A stretch of 64,000 nt of DNA from Candidatus Woesearchaeota archaeon (GTDB lineage: Archaea; Nanobdellota; Nanobdellia; Woesearchaeales; UBA11576), in NCBI GenBank assembly GCA_018668595.1, contig JABJCP010000033.1:1-64000 (forward strand), given 5' to 3'. Made by a program: the position numbers and the translations under genes. Below the pieces are notes generated by a model. The model had not been told where the DNA came from and did not search any database. It worked only from the letters and a program-made list of their open reading frames with translations. Below are positions 8,948-17,885 of the stretch, piece by piece (the stretch's first letter is position 1; every line of letters starts with the position of its first letter).

Positions 8948-9091
8948 GCCCCTGTAGTTTAGCCTGGTTGTCAAATAAGACTCTGACAAGGCAAATATGA
9001 CGTAAGATTGCGGATCTTATAACCCGGGTTCGAAACAAAATTTAAAAAAAACAAAAAAATTTTGAATTTTGCGTATTTCCCGGCAGGGGCG
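8948..9091 (+). tRNA. tRNA-Arg(GCG) with two non-canonical introns
   Basis: The acceptor stem is GCCCCTG with CAGGGGC and G73 at 9091. The anticodon arm TAAGA-TTGCGGA-TCTTA at 9003-9019 gives anticodon GCG. Intron 1 (8968-8994, 27 nt) is in the D-loop after G18G19. It has a bulge-helix-bulge with a 4-bp central helix GCCT/AGGC, bulges GG|T and AA|A, and inner helix TGTCA/TGACA. Intron 2 (9035-9077, 43 nt) is at 59/60 in the T-loop, with inner helix CAAAATT/AATTTTG and bulges AA|A and TT|T. Its central helix has one T-T mismatch. Removing both gives a 74-nt tRNA with D-loop AGCCTGGATA and T-loop TTCGAAT. CCA is not encoded. No canonical 37/38 intron is present. Confidence 0.88.
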
Positions 9092-9148
9092 TTTCTTTTA
9101 TTCTATATAAATTTTATAACTAAACTTTCTGGAATATTACGACCTATA

Positions 9149-9898
9149 TTATTTTGGTTTTGCCAATTTCCAAAAAGCATTAAAATAAGATTTAAATCCC
9201 TTACTTACTTCTTTGTCTTCTATTGCCAATGCGATCGAATCTTTACTTAGAAAAAAAATAAATGATTTATTTTTGTAAAATAGAATAATCATATTGTTCA
9301 TTAAATATTCTGGCAGGAATCTGATTTTAGATTTAGAATAAATGTTTTTAACCAGTAACTCTTTAGCGTCTTGATTTACCAACATTTTTACTTTAATTCC
9401 TTTCTTTGCCCTTTGTCTATGATAATTTTCAAAGAACTCTCTAACTCCTGGAAGATTTAGGCCATAATTAACTCCAATAACATAATATTCTTCTCCTTTT
9501 TTTAGTTCTTCTAAAATTGCTTTGTAAATATTTTTTATGGCAATTAATCCTCTGTACAAAACAGCTTTACTATCTTCTTTTTGTAAATAATTTTCTAATA
9601 GAGGAATTGTTTTTTCAAGCTCTTTTTTTTGTTGTTCTACTTTTGCTGTTTTTTCATTAAAGAAATCCATTAATCTTTTTGGTTCCATTGCTTGAAAATG
9701 TTTTTTCTTTTCTTTTATTATAGATCCAACAATTCCTTTTTTCTGCAGCCTTGCACAAATTTCATATACTTTCGACGATGAAACTCCTGCTTCATTTGCA
9801 AGTTTTGTTTTTCTTGCTTCTCCAAGTTTAAGCAAAGCTAAGTAAACTTTAATTTCTCCTTCTGTCAATCCAATCTCTCTAAGTATTTGTTTATTCAC
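9149..9898 (-). CDS. TrmB-family transcriptional regulator (1 of 3)
   Basis: A winged helix-turn-helix regulator of the TrmB type. The N-terminal LTEGEIKVYLALLKLG...SSKVYEICARLQKKGIV (residues about 11-58) is the DNA-binding domain. A coiled linker follows at about 80-110, and the C-terminal phospholipase D-like/TrmB sensor domain contains RAKKGIKVKMLVN. Length is 249 aa. The start is GTG at 9898, because the ATG two bases upstream is followed by a stop. TATA box GTATTTAAAG is about 28 nt upstream, so the message is leaderless. It is divergent from the orphan genes at 10021 and 10957, with a palindrome between the two promoters. Confidence 0.85.
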   Translation of the reverse strand: MNKQILREIGLTEGEIKVYLALLKLGEARKTKLANEAGVSSSKVYEICARLQKKGIVGSIIKEKKKHFQAMEPKRLMDFFNEKTAKVEQQKKELEKTIPLLENYLQKEDSKAVLYRGLIAIKNIYKAILEELKKGEEYYVIGVNYGLNLPGVREFFENYHRQRAKKGIKVKMLVNQDAKELLVKNIYSKSKIRFLPEYLMNNMIILFYKNKSFIFFLSKDSIALAIEDKEVSKGFKSYFNAFWKLAKPK

Positions 9899-9939
9899 AT
9901 TACTGATATTCTTTTCAATCTTTAAATACTTTACTATTT

Positions 9940-9962
9940 TTAGCCCCCTTATGGGGCGCTAA
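9940..9962. promoter_or_regulatory. Palindrome between divergent TrmB and orphan-gene promoters
   Basis: TTAGC-CCCC-TTAT-GGGG-C-GCTAA forms a near-perfect inverted repeat between the minus-strand TATA box of the TrmB gene (about 9925) and the plus-strand TATA box GTATTAAATA (about 9965) of the gene at 10021. Its place and symmetry suggest an operator for the adjacent regulator. A terminator is less likely, because no gene runs into it and no T-run follows on either strand. Confidence 0.5.
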
Positions 9963-10020
9963 GTATTAAATAGAATGCAGTTACAACTAAACAATAGTCA
10001 AACAAACAAGAGGTAATAAA

Positions 10021-10911
10021 ATGACAGAACAACAACCAAAAACAAAAACAGATGTAAAACCAGAATTCAAAATAAGAAAAACTAAATGCCTAGGATATCC
10101 TATTAGTGAAAGACATAACCTATTAACCCCTCAACTCACAGAAGAACAAATTTTATCACTTGCACAAAAAGTTCCACAAGAAAACTGGAAAATAAGTTCA
10201 GACATTCTAGATAGATGTGTAAACCTAGAGGGATACTTATCTAACGCAGGAAGAATTAATATCGGAATTCCACAGAACAAATATTTAGGTTTTGGTCCAC
10301 AAGTACAAAAAGTAGATGTGTATTCTGCTAGATTTACTTTTTTATATGAACCTGGAAATATTACTGATTTTGATTATTTTTTTAAGGGAATTACTTATGG
10401 AAAAAATCTTCGTGATTTTTATGAATCAATTGTCCCCCTAGCCTTAAGAAGAAAAAAAGCAAAAGAAAAAGCAGAAGAGGAAGCTAAAAATAAAGCAGAT
10501 AAGAAAACAAAAATTAGCACATTAAAAAAACTTGAAAATATTATAGGTAAAAAGGAGGAACTATCTGAAAAAGATATATTGCATTTAGCTCAAGCAGTAA
10601 AACCAGATAACTGGAATACATTTTGGAATCATATTGAAGGCAGAATTGAAAGAACAGATATCCACATTAGAGTAGAAGATCCGAGAAAAAAATACATTTT
10701 GTTCGGTCCAATTACACAAAAAGTTGAAGTTGGTCTTTTATATAGCGGGATGATGTGGCCTACTTTATTTAAAGAAAATATAGCAGATACTAAACTGCAA
10801 GATTTTTATCATCAAACACACCAATCAACCGAAAAATCAAAAAAAAATTATCAAGCTGAAATGTTATCAGACAGTTTTGAAAAAATTCAAAAAGCAACAA
10901 ACGATAATTGA
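10021..10911 (+). CDS. Orphan protein with an internal duplication
   Basis: Not recognised. The 296 aa contain two related units of about 90 residues separated by a charged helix (about 140-175, RRKKAKEKAEEEAK). Unit 1 has ILSLAQKVPQENW, YLGFGPQVQKV and DFYES. Unit 2 has ILHLAQAVKPDNW, YILFGPITQKV and DFYHQ. The shared pattern is LAQ.V...NW, then FGP..QKV, then DFY. No signal peptide or TM segment. A GAGGT site precedes the ATG by 7 nt. It is the first gene of a two-gene unit (next gene 45 nt downstream) divergent from a TrmB regulator. Confidence 0.75.
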   Translation: MTEQQPKTKTDVKPEFKIRKTKCLGYPISERHNLLTPQLTEEQILSLAQKVPQENWKISSDILDRCVNLEGYLSNAGRINIGIPQNKYLGFGPQVQKVDVYSARFTFLYEPGNITDFDYFFKGITYGKNLRDFYESIVPLALRRKKAKEKAEEEAKNKADKKTKISTLKKLENIIGKKEELSEKDILHLAQAVKPDNWNTFWNHIEGRIERTDIHIRVEDPRKKYILFGPITQKVEVGLLYSGMMWPTLFKENIADTKLQDFYHQTHQSTEKSKKNYQAEMLSDSFEKIQKATNDN

Positions 10912-10956
10912 ATATTATGATGCTCAGAAAAAAAAATATAAAAAAAGGTTAGAAAA

Positions 10957-11607
10957 ATGGACACAAAAATTAAACAGTTAATGCCTGGTGAATTAACTTT
11001 ATTAGAAACACCAAAATTATACAAAAGAGCAACAAAAGTACTAAACAGGATTAAAGAAAATAAAACTACATACAGAGAATTAAATAGAACCAACTTAAGA
11101 GGAATTAGCTTAGATATACAAAATCCTCACTTAAGAGATATTGATTTCGCCAAGGGAATAACAATTTTAGCAAGAAAATCAGAAGCATACGGTTTTGCAT
11201 TAGACCCCCTAATATTAAATGCATATAAAGGAGAAAGTCTTGGTTTAGATCTAGAAAAAGAAAAAAAATGTGATTTGCTAAGTTTTTATAGAAAATTTTG
11301 GATAGGCAAATTGGAAGAAGATTTCGAAATAACTAAGAGAAGATTGTTCAAAGAAAATTCTATTACTAAAACATACTTGGGAACAATACATATGGATAGC
11401 CCTTTACCAGATCCAATCGAAGATGAAAAAAATAAAGGTTACATACTTACAGTCGGAGGAACAATGTACATTAAACGAAAGCAAGTACAGTTTGATCAAC
11501 CCAAAACAGAATTAATATTTCCACAGACCGCAGTATATCCTCTTTATCAAGAAGATCTAGACGAACTAGTAGAACTTTATTCTAAAACAAAAAGGTTTCG
11601 CAAGTAA
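10957..11607 (+). CDS. Hypothetical protein, partner of the duplicated orphan
   Basis: Not recognised; 216 aa and soluble, with an acidic/basic mixed composition. Its start ATG follows AAAAAGGTTAG. No metal or nucleotide-binding motif is visible. Segments of interest are HLRDIDFAKGITILARKSEAYGFALDP and a C-terminal beta-rich part (GYILTVGGTMYIKRKQVQF). It probably forms an operon with the upstream gene and would share its TrmB control. Confidence 0.7.
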   Translation: MDTKIKQLMPGELTLLETPKLYKRATKVLNRIKENKTTYRELNRTNLRGISLDIQNPHLRDIDFAKGITILARKSEAYGFALDPLILNAYKGESLGLDLEKEKKCDLLSFYRKFWIGKLEEDFEITKRRLFKENSITKTYLGTIHMDSPLPDPIEDEKNKGYILTVGGTMYIKRKQVQFDQPKTELIFPQTAVYPLYQEDLDELVELYSKTKRFRK

Positions 11608-11784
11608 AATAATTAGTGTTGACTTCTCCATTCACCATTCTAAAACAACAAAAAACACACTAAAAATTCCAAAAATTTCGCACAAAAACCAAACTTCTTT
11701 CAACTCATTTATTAACATTTTAAAAATTCATACAACCAAACCACAAAACCCTCTAACTTTTCTAAAAATCTTTCTGAAATTTCC

Positions 11785-11880
11785 ACTGAAAGTTTATAAA
11801 CCCAAACAAACACAATTATCGTCGAGAAAAAAAGGGATGAAAAAAAACAAAACTAAAAAACAAGAAAAATAGGTGATTTG
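11785..11880 (+). promoter_or_regulatory. Promoter and leader of the lamin-tail operon, with a tiny upstream ORF
   Basis: TATA box AGTTTATAAAC at about 11790. The leader contains an 11-codon lysine-rich ORF (ATG 11837) whose TAG stop overlaps the Shine-Dalgarno TAGGTGA of the next ATG (11881). Translation of the mini-ORF could couple to the downstream start. The preceding 11608-11785 stretch shows nothing I recognise. Confidence 0.4.
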
Positions 11881-13311
11881 ATGAAACAAAAAAAAATAAA
11901 AAACAAAAAAACAAAAAATAAAACAATTAAAAATAAATCAATAAACAAAATAAATTTAATTCTAATAACTCTGATATTATTCTCTTTTCTCACCCCTTTC
12001 GCCTTTGCCGCCCCTAATGATATCGTTATCAGCGAAGTATATCCAAATCCGATTTCATCAGAGACTGGCGGCGAGGCCATTATTCTATTTAATCCAACTG
12101 AAAACAAAATAAATTTAAGTCAATACGTAATTAAAACAGAATCATCCAACACAGACGTTATTTTTCCAGATAATAAAACAATTGAATCATATCATTACTT
12201 TCTAATTACTGATTCTGGATGGGGTGAAGCAAAAGATGATCCAACTTGGCCAAACGCAGACCTCCAAGATGCATTCACCCTATCCAATTCTAATGCAGGA
12301 GTTGCACTTGTAAAACAAGATCAAATTATCGACGCAGTTGGTTGGGGATCTTCTGAAAACATAGATGAAGGATTATTTGAAAATACACCTGTAAAAAATC
12401 CTAATGAAGGTAAAAGTATAACCCGATCAAATCTATTCACAGATTCAAACAACAACAGTGCAGATTTTGAATTAACAAACCCTACTCCAAAAAACTCAGA
12501 GTATTCAGAATTACCTCCAGAAAATCCAGATGAAGAAGAAGGCGAGGATATAGACATTGATGTTAATATAGATAATATTGCTCCAACCATAAATAAAATA
12601 ACAATCTTAACTGACGATGATGAGCTAGCAGACGATATTCAAATTGCTCCAAATCCCGGTTCAGAAAAAGAAATAGAAATTCAAACAACAATCACAGATC
12701 TTAATGGAATAGATGAAATAACACAAATAATAGCAAGTATAGACTCCATTAACTCGACAACAAATTTTACATTAATTCAAGAAATTAATGAAACAACAGC
12801 GCTATTCAATGGAACTATTTCAATTCCATTCTACATAACACCAGGAGAAACAAATCTTAAAATAACTGCCAATGATTCAGAATTAGATTCAGAATTAACA
12901 ACAAAATTCACAGTCCTTAGCGTTACTGCATTATCTGTAGATAGTAATTCGATTAAATTTTTAGATCCAATACCTAATGCGTTCACCAATCTACTAGGAG
13001 ACTTAAATTCACAAACCAACAACCCAACTATCAAAAATATAGGGAATACTAATTTAAATATTGGAATTTATGGCATGGATTTGACTAGTTCAACAAATAC
13101 TCTTGATGTAAATAATATTGAATACTCATTTACTGATGAAATTAATGAGCAAAATAGCATTTCACTTTCAAACGATTTAGTAATTAATAATCTAAACCTT
13201 ATTTATGGTAAACTTTCTGTTGCTCCATTGAGTTTTAGATTGTTTATTCCAGCGTCGACAAAAAGTGGAAATTATTCAGGAAGTGCTACTCTTGTTGCAT
13301 TAAGTGATTAA
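11881..13311 (+). CDS. Secreted lamin-tail-domain protein
   Basis: An exported protein with a classic Sec signal peptide: a very basic n-region, a hydrophobic run INLILITLILFSFL and a likely cut after AFA. A lamin-tail (LTD) domain follows: VISEVYPNP, EAIILFNPTENKINLSQYVI, HYFLITD and AVGWGSSEN. After an acidic linker (ENPDEEEGEDIDIDVNID) come Ig-like beta-strands. No C-terminal anchor is visible. I use ATG 11881 rather than the track's TTG three bases earlier, because it has the better spacing to AGGTGA. The next gene starts 1 nt after its stop and encodes a membrane-anchored Ig-like protein, so the two may form a surface pair. Function unknown. Confidence 0.85.
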   Translation: MKQKKIKNKKTKNKTIKNKSINKINLILITLILFSFLTPFAFAAPNDIVISEVYPNPISSETGGEAIILFNPTENKINLSQYVIKTESSNTDVIFPDNKTIESYHYFLITDSGWGEAKDDPTWPNADLQDAFTLSNSNAGVALVKQDQIIDAVGWGSSENIDEGLFENTPVKNPNEGKSITRSNLFTDSNNNSADFELTNPTPKNSEYSELPPENPDEEEGEDIDIDVNIDNIAPTINKITILTDDDELADDIQIAPNPGSEKEIEIQTTITDLNGIDEITQIIASIDSINSTTNFTLIQEINETTALFNGTISIPFYITPGETNLKITANDSELDSELTTKFTVLSVTALSVDSNSIKFLDPIPNAFTNLLGDLNSQTNNPTIKNIGNTNLNIGIYGMDLTSSTNTLDVNNIEYSFTDEINEQNSISLSNDLVINNLNLIYGKLSVAPLSFRLFIPASTKSGNYSGSATLVALSD

Positions 13312-13312
13312 A

Positions 13313-14161
13313 ATGCAAAAAAAAAAGAAGTTAAAAAAAATAAATTTTATTTTTTTGTTATTATTAATAGGATTACTTATTTATTCGAGTCAAGCTTCTG
13401 CGTTAGGAATAGGCGTTTCGCCAAACAAAATAGAATTTAAAGGTTTATTCCAAAATAGAACATATGGTGCTGAATTTACTATTTATAATCCAAATAATCA
13501 AGCCATAAATATAAAGTTTGAAGTTGCTGGTTTTGATTGTTTTGAATTTACTCCAAAAAAAATAAAAATAGAATCAAAAGACAACGCAAAAATTCTTTTA
13601 ACTTGCACAATAAAAGAGATGACAAACTCTGGAAGCTATGATTCTACAATAATTATCAAACCAGAATCAGATCAAAAAAACATAGGTATAATTCCTAGCG
13701 CAGGAATAATAGTAATAACCCAAGTTATAGGAACCAATTCAGAAAATCAAATAACAATTGCAAATCAAAGTAAAAAAATATTAAAAATAAACTCGCAAGA
13801 AAATAATAAATCAAAAATAAATTTATCAAAACTAAAATCTAAAGAACAAAACACCCTCAATAATAGCACCCATAATAATCAAGAAGAACAAGAAACTAAA
13901 GAAAACGAAAACGAAAAAAATATACAAAAAAATAAAAATATATTTACTCAAATAAAGTCAACTAATTATTTGATCTACGCAGGAATATTAATACTAATAA
14001 CCTTAATTACTTACTCATTGCTCGAATACAAAATAAAGAATAAACCAAATATACTAATAAATAAAAAACTAAGAATAGACTCTAAATTAAAAATTAAATC
14101 TAAAAAATCTATCGAACCAATCAAAAAAACAAAAACCAACATACAATTATCAAAAAAATGA
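13313..14161 (+). CDS. Membrane-anchored Ig-like domain protein
   Basis: Starts at ATG 13313, 1 nt after the upstream stop; the track's GTG at 13304 would overlap. The N-terminal KKINFIFLLLLIGLLIYSSQASA is a signal peptide. An extracytoplasmic beta-sandwich follows (GIGVSPNKIEF, YGAEFTIYNPNNQAINIKFEV), like the NEW3/COG1470 Ig-like modules. Then comes a long polar, asparagine/lysine-rich linker. One C-terminal TM helix (YLIYAGILILITLITYSLL) and a basic cytoplasmic tail end the protein. Probably made with the LTD protein as part of the cell surface. No enzymatic motif. Confidence 0.8.
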   Translation: MQKKKKLKKINFIFLLLLIGLLIYSSQASALGIGVSPNKIEFKGLFQNRTYGAEFTIYNPNNQAINIKFEVAGFDCFEFTPKKIKIESKDNAKILLTCTIKEMTNSGSYDSTIIIKPESDQKNIGIIPSAGIIVITQVIGTNSENQITIANQSKKILKINSQENNKSKINLSKLKSKEQNTLNNSTHNNQEEQETKENENEKNIQKNKNIFTQIKSTNYLIYAGILILITLITYSLLEYKIKNKPNILINKKLRIDSKLKIKSKKSIEPIKKTKTNIQLSKK

Positions 14162-14334
14162 AAGAAACAAAAAAAGATTTTACTAAAAAATGGGAAGTAT
14201 CTATCCTTAGATTAACCAACAATGGAGAACGATTTAAAGTAACTCGAAAGCATCCAGATCTTGCAATCTCAGAAACTAGAATTTACAGTTCTAAAGAAGA
14301 TGCGAAACATCAATTTGATGAGTGGTTAAAATAA
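14158..14334 (+). CDS. Small 58-aa protein, translationally coupled
   Basis: Absent from the ORF track. The ATG at 14158 overlaps the TGA of the upstream gene (ATGA), the classic sign of coupled translation. The 58 aa read as one small alpha/beta domain: KKWEVSILRLTNNGERFKVTRKHP, then a helix SSKEDAKHQFDEWLK. It is reminiscent of small DUF2188-like folds, but I do not claim membership. Its stop overlaps by 9 nt the end of the convergent phosphatase-like gene. Confidence 0.65.
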   Translation: MKETKKDFTKKWEVSILRLTNNGERFKVTRKHPDLAISETRIYSSKEDAKHQFDEWLK

Positions 14335-14634
14335 ATCTAACATACTTTTTTTTAAAAGCTCTACTAACTCAGGTTGATCTCGTCTAAAAATATCAGGAAC
14401 TTCCATATTCAAAATACGTTTTTGTAAATAAATGCAAGGAAATCTTTTAGAAATTTCTATGCGTTGGTGTTCTTCCATAACAAAAACAATATCTGCCCAA
14501 GAAATATCTGATTTACAAACGGGTTTTTCATTAAAAAGTCCTGCAGATTTAGTCTCGAATAAATCTTTAAACAAATATTCTGCAGTTTTGCTTCTATGTT
14601 GATTTTGATTACAAATAAATAATGCTTTTTTCAA
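14326..14634 (-). CDS. Low-molecular-weight protein tyrosine phosphatase-like protein
   Basis: A small phosphatase-like protein. The CX5R loop is CNQNQHRS right after the first strand (KKALFICNQNQHRS), DIVFVMEEHQ follows, and a late VPDIF supplies the usual aspartate. It resembles the predicted phosphotyrosine phosphatases of COG4551 (about 105 aa). I choose TTG 14634 (102 aa). It lies 4 nt after the ligase stop, has GAGGTTAG at the right spacing, and begins exactly at the first beta-strand, whereas the track start at 14676 runs back into the ligase gene. It is probably co-transcribed with ligase. Confidence 0.75.
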   Translation of the reverse strand: MKKALFICNQNQHRSKTAEYLFKDLFETKSAGLFNEKPVCKSDISWADIVFVMEEHQRIEISKRFPCIYLQKRILNMEVPDIFRRDQPELVELLKKSMLDLF

Positions 14635-14638
14635 TATG

Positions 14639-16402
14639 CTAACCTCTTCCCCTTTGAGAATGAAATAAATCTTCAATCAACTCAATATCACTTACTTCAT
14701 CTGCTCGTCGATCTTCCCTTAATCTAATCAATCTAGGAAAACGAAGAGCAAATCCTGATGAATAATTTGGACTATGTTGAATTTCTTCGTAATTAACTTC
14801 GATAACAACAACAGGCTTTATTTTTACTTCTCGACCTTTTTCTTTAATAATGTGAGGTTTTAATAATTCAGTCATTTCTCCAAAACTTGTTCCTTCTTCT
14901 TTTAATTCTTTAATTCCAGTTCCTACTTTTCCAATTTCTAAAAATTCACCAGTATCTGGATCAACGCAAGCAAGAGTATAACTAGTTAACCAGCCTCCTC
15001 TTTTTCCAGTTCCCCATTCTGCAGCTACAATTACTAAATCCAAAGATTCCATAACTGGTTTTACTTTAACCCCATAGCCAACTCTACTTCCAGGTTTGTA
15101 AATTCCATCTAAATTTTTCATCATAATTCCTTCTTCACCTGCTGCTAATGCTTCTTCATAGAAATTTTGTGCTTCTTGTTCATCAGAAGTTATTATTTGT
15201 TTGGCATAAATTATTTTATAAGGTACGGGTTTAATTATTTTTTCAAGTATTTCTCGTCGAAATTTAAACGGTTTTTTGATAATATTTTCCCCATTAAAAT
15301 TCATTATATCAAAAACATTGAGTTCCACAGGAAATTGATTTGCCAACTCACCAATATTATATTTTCTCTTAATTCGTTGAGATATTTTTTGAAAAGGAAG
15401 ATACTTTTTAGTTTTTTGATCATAACCAACTGCTTCTGAATCTAGAATAAATGAATCTGCATCAATATTTTCTTTAACATATTCAACAACTTCAGGAAAT
15501 TGAGTTGTTACATCTTCAAGTCTTCGAGTATAAAGAATTATTTTTCCATCAAACTTATGAATTTGCATTCTAAATCCATCATATTTAAATTCTAATGCTG
15601 CAGGCTTACCAACTTTTTCAAATGCATCTGCAATAACAGTTACTTTTTGGTATAACATAACTTTAATTGGATTTCCAACAGACAATTCTAACTTTTTTAA
15701 ACCTTCTACGCCTTCTTCTTTTGCAATACGTGCAACTTTTGCAAAGTCATTAACCACATCAAATGCTTCTTGAACAATATTAACAAATTTATTATATTGT
15801 TCACGATCATCAGGAGTTATTGCTTTTGTTTCAGAATCATAATTTACTTTAATTTCTTCTTCAAAGTTTGCCCACACAATTGCATCACGAATTATTCCTT
15901 CACCAATTCCTACCCTCAAGTCTTCAAGAACATTTCTAACAATATATCTTGCTTCTGTAGGACTAGCACTAGTCAATAATTCAGAAATTAACCCAACTTT
16001 ATGATCAACAGATCCTGTGCCTTCAAGAGTTGTTAGTTTTCGCATATTATCAAAAACTTTTTTAACATTTAGCTCTGTTTGAAATAAAGTAACTTGTCTT
16101 TTAGTTTTGACTAATTCTTCTGCCACTCGACCCAAATCACCCATTTTTTTCCAGGTTTCTTCAATAGTATCCACGCTTCGGCCAGTACTTTTAGAAATTG
16201 CTTTTATTACCATCTTTGTAGCAACACCTATTTTTCGCTCATCCCAACTAGGAAAAATTCGACCCTGCAACAATAAAATAATCATCGACAAATCAGAAAC
16301 AATTGTTTTTTTAAGAAATTTTGAAACTAAGTAAGTCTTTTCTAGTCGTTTGGATGTCGACTCGATTTTTTCATATAGTTCTACTAGTTCTTTATAATGC
16401 AT
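14639..16402 (-). CDS. lig: ATP-dependent DNA ligase
   Basis: Seals nicks in DNA replication and repair. The nucleotidyl-transfer motif is FKYDGFR with the AMP-accepting lysine K273. The N-terminal DNA-binding domain occupies about the first 220 residues. Later motifs are YTRRLEDVT, ILDSEAVGYD, GEEGIMMKN and the OB-fold part GLVIVAAEWGTGKR-like (DLVIVAAEWG). The 587 aa length is normal for archaeal LigB-type enzymes. TATATATAAACC lies about 28 nt before ATG 16402, so the transcript is leaderless. The phosphatase-like gene follows directly. Confidence 0.96.
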   Translation of the reverse strand: MHYKELVELYEKIESTSKRLEKTYLVSKFLKKTIVSDLSMIILLLQGRIFPSWDERKIGVATKMVIKAISKSTGRSVDTIEETWKKMGDLGRVAEELVKTKRQVTLFQTELNVKKVFDNMRKLTTLEGTGSVDHKVGLISELLTSASPTEARYIVRNVLEDLRVGIGEGIIRDAIVWANFEEEIKVNYDSETKAITPDDREQYNKFVNIVQEAFDVVNDFAKVARIAKEEGVEGLKKLELSVGNPIKVMLYQKVTVIADAFEKVGKPAALEFKYDGFRMQIHKFDGKIILYTRRLEDVTTQFPEVVEYVKENIDADSFILDSEAVGYDQKTKKYLPFQKISQRIKRKYNIGELANQFPVELNVFDIMNFNGENIIKKPFKFRREILEKIIKPVPYKIIYAKQIITSDEQEAQNFYEEALAAGEEGIMMKNLDGIYKPGSRVGYGVKVKPVMESLDLVIVAAEWGTGKRGGWLTSYTLACVDPDTGEFLEIGKVGTGIKELKEEGTSFGEMTELLKPHIIKEKGREVKIKPVVVIEVNYEEIQHSPNYSSGFALRFPRLIRLREDRRADEVSDIELIEDLFHSQRGRG

Positions 16403-16556
16403 TTTATATTCTAAAAGAATTAATTCTGGTTTATATATATTATTGTTAATAAATGCTAAAACAAGGTAAAATACAGCAAGTATGCAGTAAGTTTAAATAC
16501 TAAAAATCCAATACACTTATTTAAGTCATGCAATTCAAATAAAAAGAGGTTTAAAA

Positions 16557-17819
16557 ATGGGCTTTCCAGCAGAGAAAATAATCACTGACTTCAATCCCCA
16601 CACATTAACAGATCCAATTAAAAAAAAAATAGACTTTGTTCTAAAAAATTTCTCAGGTCTTAAAAGAAACAATGATAAATCTCACAAACCAGTAACTTTT
16701 AACTATTTAATTGATAAAAAATATCCTAAAAAAGAATTATTTGATAAATTAAATTCATTTTATTATGAATTAAAACATGAATTAGAACAAATATATTTAC
16801 CCTGGGAAAATTTCATAAAAGCAATTAATTATTTTAGAAATTCAAAAGAAAAAAAAACAATTTATTCTATTTATGTATCTGTAGATCAAGAAATAAATAC
16901 TCAAAAATTAATTGAAAATTTATTAAGAAAAGTTAATTTAAAAAAAGATGTTCCAAGAATAACTGATGAAAAAAGAAGTAAAAAACGAGTAGAAGATATA
17001 TCTCCTAAAGTATTTAAACTAATAAATAAATATTTTGGAAATAGAGACTTAATTGCAAAAACAAACGCATCAGGACAATTTCTTATTCTTAATGCTTCTG
17101 CTAAAAAAAATATAGGAGAATTTAGACTTTATCTAGACGTAAAACAAAATTATTGCATTGAATTTATGGAAAATATAAGTTTAAAAATTATAAAAAAAGT
17201 AGATTCGTTTACAGAAGTTAAAGCAACAACCATAGGTGGAAAAAACAGAGAAGATTCAATAGTTATTTATTTCACAGACAGATTAACAAAAAACGAATTA
17301 AAAATTGTTCTTGAATCAATTAACGAAATATATGACGAATATTTGAAAAAAGGATTAAAAGACTTGTTTGAAACCTATGATTTATTTATTCCTTGGGGTA
17401 GCAGGATATTTATTAAAGGACAACGCAGACCAATAGGTTTAATATCTCATCACCCTCTAAGATCTTCTCGAGAAGATTTAATGATCTACTACAACAAAAC
17501 TAGCAAAAAGGGTTCGACAACTCATGATGTTTTAAATACAATAATAGAAATTGCTAAAGAATTACAAATAGAAACAAAAAGCAAGAAAAAAATTGCAGAG
17601 ATTATCACAAACTCGAAATTAGGAATAACATGGGGACATGTATCTGAAGCAACAGAGTTTAGAAAAAAACTCCTAGCAGATAAACTTAAATTCTCAGATT
17701 ATATGCTTGAGTGTATGGAACAAATAAAAAAAGTAATTCCTGATAAATATAAACGTCGACCAGGTTTTTTAGAAAAATTAGATCAAAAATTCAACATTCT
17801 TAGTACAAAATTTAATTAG
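16557..17819 (+). CDS. Hypothetical protein (420 aa)
   Basis: Not recognised. A soluble, basic protein with a good SD (AGAGGTTTAAAAATG). Segments that look conserved in style are LIPWGSRIFIKGQRRPIGLISHHPLRSSREDL (residues about 275-305) and ITNSKLGITWGHVSEATEFRKKLL near the end. The HHP/RSSRE region could be catalytic or nucleic-acid-binding, but no known family motif is evident. No TM segment. It lies alone between the divergent ligase promoter and the nitroreductase gene. Confidence 0.7.
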   Translation: MGFPAEKIITDFNPHTLTDPIKKKIDFVLKNFSGLKRNNDKSHKPVTFNYLIDKKYPKKELFDKLNSFYYELKHELEQIYLPWENFIKAINYFRNSKEKKTIYSIYVSVDQEINTQKLIENLLRKVNLKKDVPRITDEKRSKKRVEDISPKVFKLINKYFGNRDLIAKTNASGQFLILNASAKKNIGEFRLYLDVKQNYCIEFMENISLKIIKKVDSFTEVKATTIGGKNREDSIVIYFTDRLTKNELKIVLESINEIYDEYLKKGLKDLFETYDLFIPWGSRIFIKGQRRPIGLISHHPLRSSREDLMIYYNKTSKKGSTTHDVLNTIIEIAKELQIETKSKKKIAEIITNSKLGITWGHVSEATEFRKKLLADKLKFSDYMLECMEQIKKVIPDKYKRRPGFLEKLDQKFNILSTKFN

Positions 17820-17885
17820 ATATAATAAGGTAAATAACAAAACATACAACAACATTTATAAATAAAGAAATCTCCTTCTAATATA

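Noticed and set aside
8948-9091. Reading the tRNA as tRNA-Val(GAC) or tRNA-Gln(CTG) with one long anticodon intron
   Set aside because: The first TAAGA...TCTTA pairing does not give a bulge-helix-bulge and leaves a mismatched D-arm. The GCG reading restores D-stem, D-loop, anticodon loop and a correct BHB.
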